The notes under the pieces were generated by a model. It had not been told where the DNA came from, ran no database searches, and was given only the letters and a program-made list of their open reading frames with translations. A DNA stretch of 64,000 bases from Liolophura sinensis. Its lineage: Eukaryota; Mollusca; Polyplacophora; Chitonida; Chitonidae. A program made the position numbers and the translations under genes. Below, piece after piece: positions 58,470-64,000 of this stretch; the first letter of the stretch is position 1; every line of letters begins with the position of its first letter. The stretch spans positions 55,470,237 to 55,534,236 of the forward strand of contig NC_088302.1 in NCBI RefSeq assembly GCF_032854445.1, written 5' to 3'.

Positions 58470-58575
58470 GTTGATTTATTTATTTGATTGGAGTTATAAA
58501 CCGTGCTCAAAAGATATTTCACTTTCCACCAGAATTATGGCAAGAAAACCTGCGACCATCCGCAATCCCCCCCTC
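58470..58575 (-). mobile_element. Diverged SINE 3' fragment, reverse orientation
   Basis: GATTTATTTATTTGATTGGA (reverse of the AAAT tail), then AGATATTTCACTTTCC, CCAGAATTATGG and ACCTGCGACCATCCGCA, matching the reversed family in order but heavily substituted. Confidence 0.6.
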
Positions 58576-59590
58576 CCCCCCACCCAATGTATGACTGAAG
58601 ACACTGTTGTGATATGACCGTATTACTTGTAGTTCAAAGCTACAGGAATTCCCTGTAGAAACAGAAGATTTTATGGGAAGCACAAAATCATATGCTGTAA
58701 TATTTCCAATATGCTGAGGAATGAGAAAAATAAAAGTTTAGAGGTTTGTGCATTTATACTGTAAAATTGTTCTGTACTGTTTTGTGTAAAGCAAAGGCCC
58801 ATTTGACCCGCTAATGGCTCTGAAGGGTCTCTTTTGAACTTTCAATCTGTATTTTAAGAGCATGTTTGAAAGAAGAGTGGGAAATTTTCTTTTTTCATCA
58901 ACATGAGATGATTTTTATTTGTGTTCTGTCAGTTTTTTGGGTTGACGTATCATGAGCCTTTGTCTGACTCACACTGGAGATTTCACAATTTCGTTACGAG
59001 CAACCATTGTGCTTGCAAATGAGGCACTTTGTGTACGGGATTAAAAATTTCATGTTATCTTGGGCTAAAAAAAACCCCGAAACAAACCAGTACTAGGAAG
59101 ATGTGAATAAAGGTTGTTGTTTGCTAATGGAATATGTAGATTTGTGACTGGATGTTTCCTGAAGCAGTGTTCCTATGTCTAGTACTACACATATTCTCTG
59201 CCCTGGATGTTTTATCGCCCAGGCTATACGTATTTGACACAGCCGCCAGTTTGTGTGATTTTAACAGATTTCTGCCCCCTAGGTCATCAGATAGAATAAT
59301 GCTTAACATTGTTTGTCCAATTTGATAAAAATAATAATTTGTATAAGCGTTCAGATCTCAAGTGTAACTCAATCATGTTGATATGTTGCTTAGATCATGA
59401 TAGGCTGTCAGATATTGTTACACAGGCTAAATGTATTGGTACTCTGTGGAGTTGGTGGAGTGCAGTTTTGGAACTGGTGGAGTGCAGTTTGGGAACGCAA
59501 GGCCAGTAGCCCAATGGTTCATACTAAGACAGTACTAATATCTCATTAAGCCAGGCGGAAAATGAAAAGATTTATTTATGGTATACATGT
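58576..59590. other. AT-rich, no gene seen
   Basis: A C-rich tract sits at 58567-58582. No exon or repeat recognised otherwise. Confidence 0.4.
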
Positions 59591-59607
59591 CAGACCATAT
59601 GTCTAGC

Positions 59608-59735
59608 TTCCTTGACGGCCATATGTGGGAAAAGTCTGCCAGAAACCTGCAGATTGTCGTGGGTTTCCTATAAGCTCTGCCCGTTTTTCTGTACCATAAT
59701 GTTGCCTACAGTTGCATAGGGTGAAAAAACTGACT
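59608..59735 (+). mobile_element. Diverged SINE fragment
   Basis: ACGGCCATATGTGGGAAAAG, TCTGCCAGAAACCTGCAGAT, CGTGGGTTTCC, GCTCTGCCCGTTTTTC and ACCATAATGTTGCC follow the family body in order with many changes. The tail is lost. Confidence 0.65.
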
Positions 59736-61030
59736 GTCATTCTTTGGGTGAAAGTCAGGCCACAACGGTTGTTTGGATATTAGTTTGCAGTTTACTTAAG
59801 TGTCTGTGTGGAGAAGCTAGTAATTGTAGGTGGTAAATATTTTTATGTACTTTTGTCTGTGTGGAGAGGCAAGTTATTGTACATGTAGGTGGTACAATAG
59901 TACCAATAGTACTGCTCAGTTTTGTAGAAGTATACAGTTGTACGTACATGTATTGTCTGAATATTCGAACCACTCTGTTCTTCAGTGTTTGAACTACATG
60001 TATGTAAGCTTGAAGTAAGCTTGGTAGTTGTTGGTAGTTGGCAGTATATTGTGCACTGACAAAGTGATGTCAAGTGAGTTGAGTGATGGCGTATATGTGT
60101 GAGCTGGTATCATCCTGGACTAGGTGTGCTCACCGCTTCAATTTATGTCAAAACTGCTGCATTATATTGTAGAAAGTCTTCTGGGACTGCTGTAATGGCA
60201 TGTTTGCTCTTGTTTTTACCCGTATTCCGAGTAATGGATCAGGTTTTTGAACCATGTTCTTTATGTCGATATTGAAGCAGAATTCCGCATTCCAGTGATC
60301 TTCTGTAAGAGATCGGTTATTGGACGTTGTGACCAGCGCTGGCATGTGTGCACCGCAGCGAGAGTGTCCCCGGTGTGCACCGCAGGTTTCTACTGATGGT
60401 GTTGTGTCGAGGGAAGAGCCTAGGAATTACCGGCCATTAAAGAACCTCGGGGAATACCCAGCGATATTACCCAAGCTTATCTGGACTCCCTCAATCAGGC
60501 GATATCGGGCCTTGTCACGACGGATTCATTTATCTGCTAGGCTGTATCTTCCCATGTAACCCTCATGTTTGCCCATATCCCGATACTAAATGTACGCATT
60601 TCTAATGGATGAGGTGAAAAAAGTGGAGTTCCTATACGCATGATTGTTGTGAAAGAGCTGGTCTCTGCTGAAGATCTGGTAAATAATGAAGGCACTTGTA
60701 ATAGCTTCTTCCACTTCCCATTTATTCCTCTATCAATAGTGTCTATTAAAGGTCAAACTGTTTTTTTTCCTGTAAATATTGATTGTATCATAACTTATAT
60801 TCTCACCATATATGAAGTGGTTGAGGGCTTTGTTTAGATACAGCCATATTAATTATTGAACTCTACTTTTTGTTATTGAGAGATCTTTCAACATGGTACG
60901 AGTGTTTTCTTACAATTGGGCACATATTTCATTTGTTGGTTTAAAATTGGGGAAGTACATGTATGAAGTGCTTAGATTTTCTGCCCATCAGTTCATTCCT
61001 TTGTGTCCTTTTCTGTACCTCAGATTACAT
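59736..61030. other. Non-coding, no gene seen
   Basis: Frames at 60320-60559 (79 codons, in a less AT-rich patch) and 60640-60837 are not recognised. No repeat found. Confidence 0.35.
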
Positions 61031-61037
61031 GTATCTG

Positions 61038-61268
61038 TTGATTTATTTATTTGATTGATGTTTTACGCCATACTATAGAACATTTCACTTATACGATTAC
61101 GGCCAGCATTGTGGTGGGAGGAAACCAGCCAGAGCTTGGGGGAAATGCACGACCATCCGCAGGGTGCTGACAGACCTTCTCGCGTATGGCTGGAGTGAAA
61201 GCCAGCATGAGCTGGACTTGAACTCACAGCGACCGCATTGGTGAGAGGTTCCTGGGTCTCGGATCTAT
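61038..61268 (-). mobile_element. Near full-length SINE, reverse orientation
   Basis: Starts GATTTATTTATTTGATTGAT, then TTTTACGCCATACTATAGAA, CGGCCAGCATTGTGGTGGGA, CACGACCATCCGCAGGGTGC, GCCAGCATGAGCTGGACTTG, AACTCACAGCGACCGCATTG and GGTTCCTGGGTCTC, the exact reverse order of the family. The tRNA-like head proper is missing. Flanks ATGTATCTG (61029-61037) and ATGTGTCTG (about 61271-61279) may be an imperfect target-site duplication. Confidence 0.85.
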
Positions 61269-61279
61269 GGATGTGTCTG

Positions 61280-61734
61280 CCATCCTTACATGATCGTCTT
61301 TTGGGAACAAGTCATGGCTGAGTGTTTAAGGTGCTTGTTTTTTCATTTGCTAAGGAGCACTGCTAAGATGTGGACTCAATCCTGGTCTTGGACTGGGGAT
61401 TTTCGGAATGTCTCGCTGTCATTAGTTGTGAAACCTTGGGGACAGTGAGCGATCAGTGATGCCCACAAAGTCATTTGCGCTTTATAACATTCATTGAAAA
61501 CTGCTTGTCTCCCACAAATGTAGTGTGCATATATGTTTTGTCAAATGTATGAAAGATTTTAACTTACCAAAGGTTGGTGGTTTTCCTGGGCACTCCACCT
61601 TCCTTTGCATGTAAAACTGACCATTCTTGTATAAGGGGCTGTTAAACAACAATCAGACAATGATTAGATATATCTTGTGTCATAGCCCAGTGATGTGTGG
61701 AATACGATCTTTCATATGTAGTATGTTTTGTTTT
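61280..61734. other. Non-coding, no gene seen
   Basis: A tRNA-like phrase (GTGTTTAAGGTGCTTG near 61321 and GACTCAATCCTGG near 61374) could be a very old SINE head. Nothing firmer. Confidence 0.3.
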
Positions 61735-62060
61735 TGTCACTAACTGTCACACTTTGTATACTAACTGTCACACTTGTCACACTTTGTACACTAACTGTCA
61801 CACTTTGTACACTGTCAGACTTCATACACTGTCACATTTTGTACACTGTCACACTTTGCACACTAACTGTCAGACTTCATACACTGTCACATTTTGTACA
61901 CTGTCACACTTTGCACACTAACTGTTAGACTTCATACACTACCACACTTTGTACACTAACTGTCACACTTTGTACACTAACTATCACACTTTGTACACTG
62001 ATTGTCACACTTTGTACACTAACTGTTGCATTTTGTACACTTAGTGTCACGCTTTGTATG
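61735..62060. repeat. 21-bp/15-17-bp minisatellite
   Basis: Units of TGTCACACTTTGTACACTAAC, mixed with shorter versions lacking CTAAC and a TGTCAGACTTCATACAC variant. Confidence 0.92.
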
Positions 62061-64000
62061 TCTGCCTGTGCTTGCTAACACCAAGATAAAACCTTTCCAT
62101 GAATTGGGAGAGCCTGAAATTTGAAATCATAATTGCATGCTGTGTCTCCATTAATTATTGTTGGTTGGAGCAACAAAAAAGTTAACTGAAAGCTTTGATA
62201 CATCTATTTGGGATAAAATGTTTTGTGTGCTAAATCTAGCAGTAGTTTTTGAAGGTAGGAATGAAGGTTAGTGTGATCATTGTGAAAACTACTGAGTGTT
62301 CATATGTCCAGAAGTTGAACAGAGATCCGAGATGACCTTCAGATGTAGTAAAGCTTAGGACTTGTGCCTGAATGAGAATTTGCTGTGCATAAGCTACTGT
62401 CAGATACATCCTCTGCTTCATGTAACTTGATATGGAATAATCAGCAAGATGGTTTGGCCCAGTGAGCCCGCTCATTTCCGCCAGTTCTAGCAACTGATTA
62501 TATCTGGACATGGATGAATTCACCGTGAGCGTGGCATTCTGGATCTACATATAGTCCATAAGCATGGTATCTGTCTGATTGACAAGATTTAAAGTGCAAA
62601 CACCTTCCACACAAGTGCACCTCAATTTTATGTCTAACACAAAATATCTGTCTGATTGATAAGATTACAGTGCCAACACCATTCACATATGTGCACTACA
62701 ATTTCATGCCTACTGTATTTTACCTAAACTTTGGCCGGTAAGGATTCACTTTCAGCAGCACATTAAGAGCATAAAGTGATATTTTTGATATCAACATGTA
62801 AACACATGAAAAGAAATTAATCAAATTTCACAAAAAACCCTTTTTATTTGTCCTATAAAGTGAGTTGTAACACATCTGCCCAATGCGTACTGCGCAGAAA
62901 ATAGAGATGTTGACAGCATATATGGGACCTTATATGCAGTGAATTTTTTCGCACGACCTAACACTGTTGTCAGAGAGTAACGTTATAGTGTTAAACAGGG
63001 TTGTTCCAAGCGCAGGGAGGATGGGTTTAAACGTATGAAAACAAACTATATAACATCATCAACATGAAGCTGTGCAGTCTATGTGTAGGTCAACATTTTT
63101 TTTAACTTGAGGGCTCTTGAAAAACACAGCAAAATTATATGTACACATGTTAATTTATTTGAATTTTCCATCAAAATATTGACGATCATTCCAGTCGAAA
63201 AAGTCCAGTCTTTATCATTTTATTTCGCCAATAAAAATTTTTTTCCAGCGCCCACATAAAAACCGTACCTCTCTTTCCGATGTTTGTATGGTACATTGGG
63301 TGTGCGATTATCTGGTGAGAGGGGCAAGTAAGTGTCGGAAATATCAAAGCCTGTTGTCAGTGATGGCACAAAGCAGTTAAGCTAAACGAGGGACTCTAGT
63401 TAGTGACGTACTCTGTATGGTACCAGCGTACGTGTAGACCCAGTGAATTCACTACTGCTGACTGCCGTAGCTTGTTACGTAGTGCTTGTCGCCTTGTTAG
63501 CTAAATATCCTGATCATGATCACCGTCTGTCGATCTCTTCTTAGTTTTATTTCCACATCTCAACACTCCTGACTGAAATCTTCGCGCGAAGACACTTTAG
63601 GAATGTCTGAAACTCACCCAACAATCAGCGTAGACGTGTAATCAAGGGTTATCAAAATAGAGGGGTGAATAGGTATAAGTTTGAAAATGGAAAGGGAGTA
63701 AAAACTAAAAACTAGTGTAAAATACAGGTGAACGGATGATGTGTATAGAATAAAAATATTGGCTTCTTTCACTGTGATAACTGCAGTAGAAAAGGAAGTG
63801 CCCATTGACTTAGGGCTGGGCTGCCTTGTCCAAAAACAGTGGACGCTTCCTGCAGTTATCACAACGTATATGCATTGAAGGAAGCCATTATTCCTTAATG
63901 AATCAATAAGAATCAAGCAAAGTGTGTCCCTTAAAAAATGCTAAACTTTAGGTGAAATATAGTACTTCAGGAGTTTTGAGTTGCTGTGTTACAACATCAT
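62061..64000. other. Non-coding, no supported gene
   Basis: A minus-strand 95-codon frame (62236-62523) and a 100-codon one (63614-63916) are not recognised. A near-duplicate phrase (ATCTGTCTGATTGA, TAAGATT and GTGCAAACACC) occurs at 62568 and 62646. The part at 63230-63600 is richer in CpG (GCGTACGTG, CGCGCGAAG) and could be promoter-proximal DNA of a gene beyond the window (weak). Confidence 0.3.

Overview
This window is animal nuclear DNA, most likely from a mollusc or a close lophotrochozoan relative. It is AT-rich with split genes, GT-AG introns, AATAAA signals, many ACATGTA words and several copies of a tRNA-derived SINE whose 3' end reads about GTACGGCGTAAAACACCAAT followed by AAAT repeats, a family I associate with molluscs. 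The species call is an inference. There are no bacterial operons, CRISPR arrays or complete tRNA or rRNA genes.

Left part (1-18.5 kb). Five phase-compatible exons (4792-7571) encode a Lys/Arg/Glu/Ser-rich tail that I assign to the C-terminus of THO complex subunit 2 (THOC2, mRNA export). A stop at 7569-7571 and AATAAA at 7651 follow. After a repeat-rich interval with SINEs, two TA microsatellites, a MITE, a large hairpin and minisatellites of 22, 49, 24 and 50 bp, a second and unrecognised plus-strand gene ends at 18204. It has a firm terminal exon and two or three weaker upstream exons. It carries an RVxF-like (possible PP1-docking) motif and a C-terminal amphipathic helix.

Middle (18.5-28 kb). 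A 38-bp array runs into an 87-bp array. The 87-bp array is split by a 4961-bp element (22325-27285). The element begins AGTA at both ends, has imperfect terminal inverted repeats of several hundred bp and is flanked by a GACAAT target-site duplication. Removing it restores a normal array unit. Inside are a broken DDE integrase with a C-terminal chromodomain-like segment and a second broken gene fragment, so it reads as a decayed, internally deleted Polinton/Maverick-like (adintovirus-related) element. A full-length SINE with its own 11-bp duplication has inserted into it. The order is array, then Polinton-like element, then SINE.

Right part (28-64 kb). I find no convincing coding exon. It looks like intergenic or long intronic DNA with large tandem arrays (41-48 bp pyrimidine-rich at 30.5-31.5 kb, 38/41-bp hairpin units at 39.6-40.6 kb, 33 bp at 52.0-54.0 kb, 84 bp at 56.3-56.7 kb, 21 bp at 61.7-62.1 kb), SINE fragments on both strands, and several moderately GC-rich unique islands that may be conserved regulatory DNA. 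Tandem repeats total about 10 kb of the window by my rough sum. Most long open frames lie in these arrays and are not credible genes.
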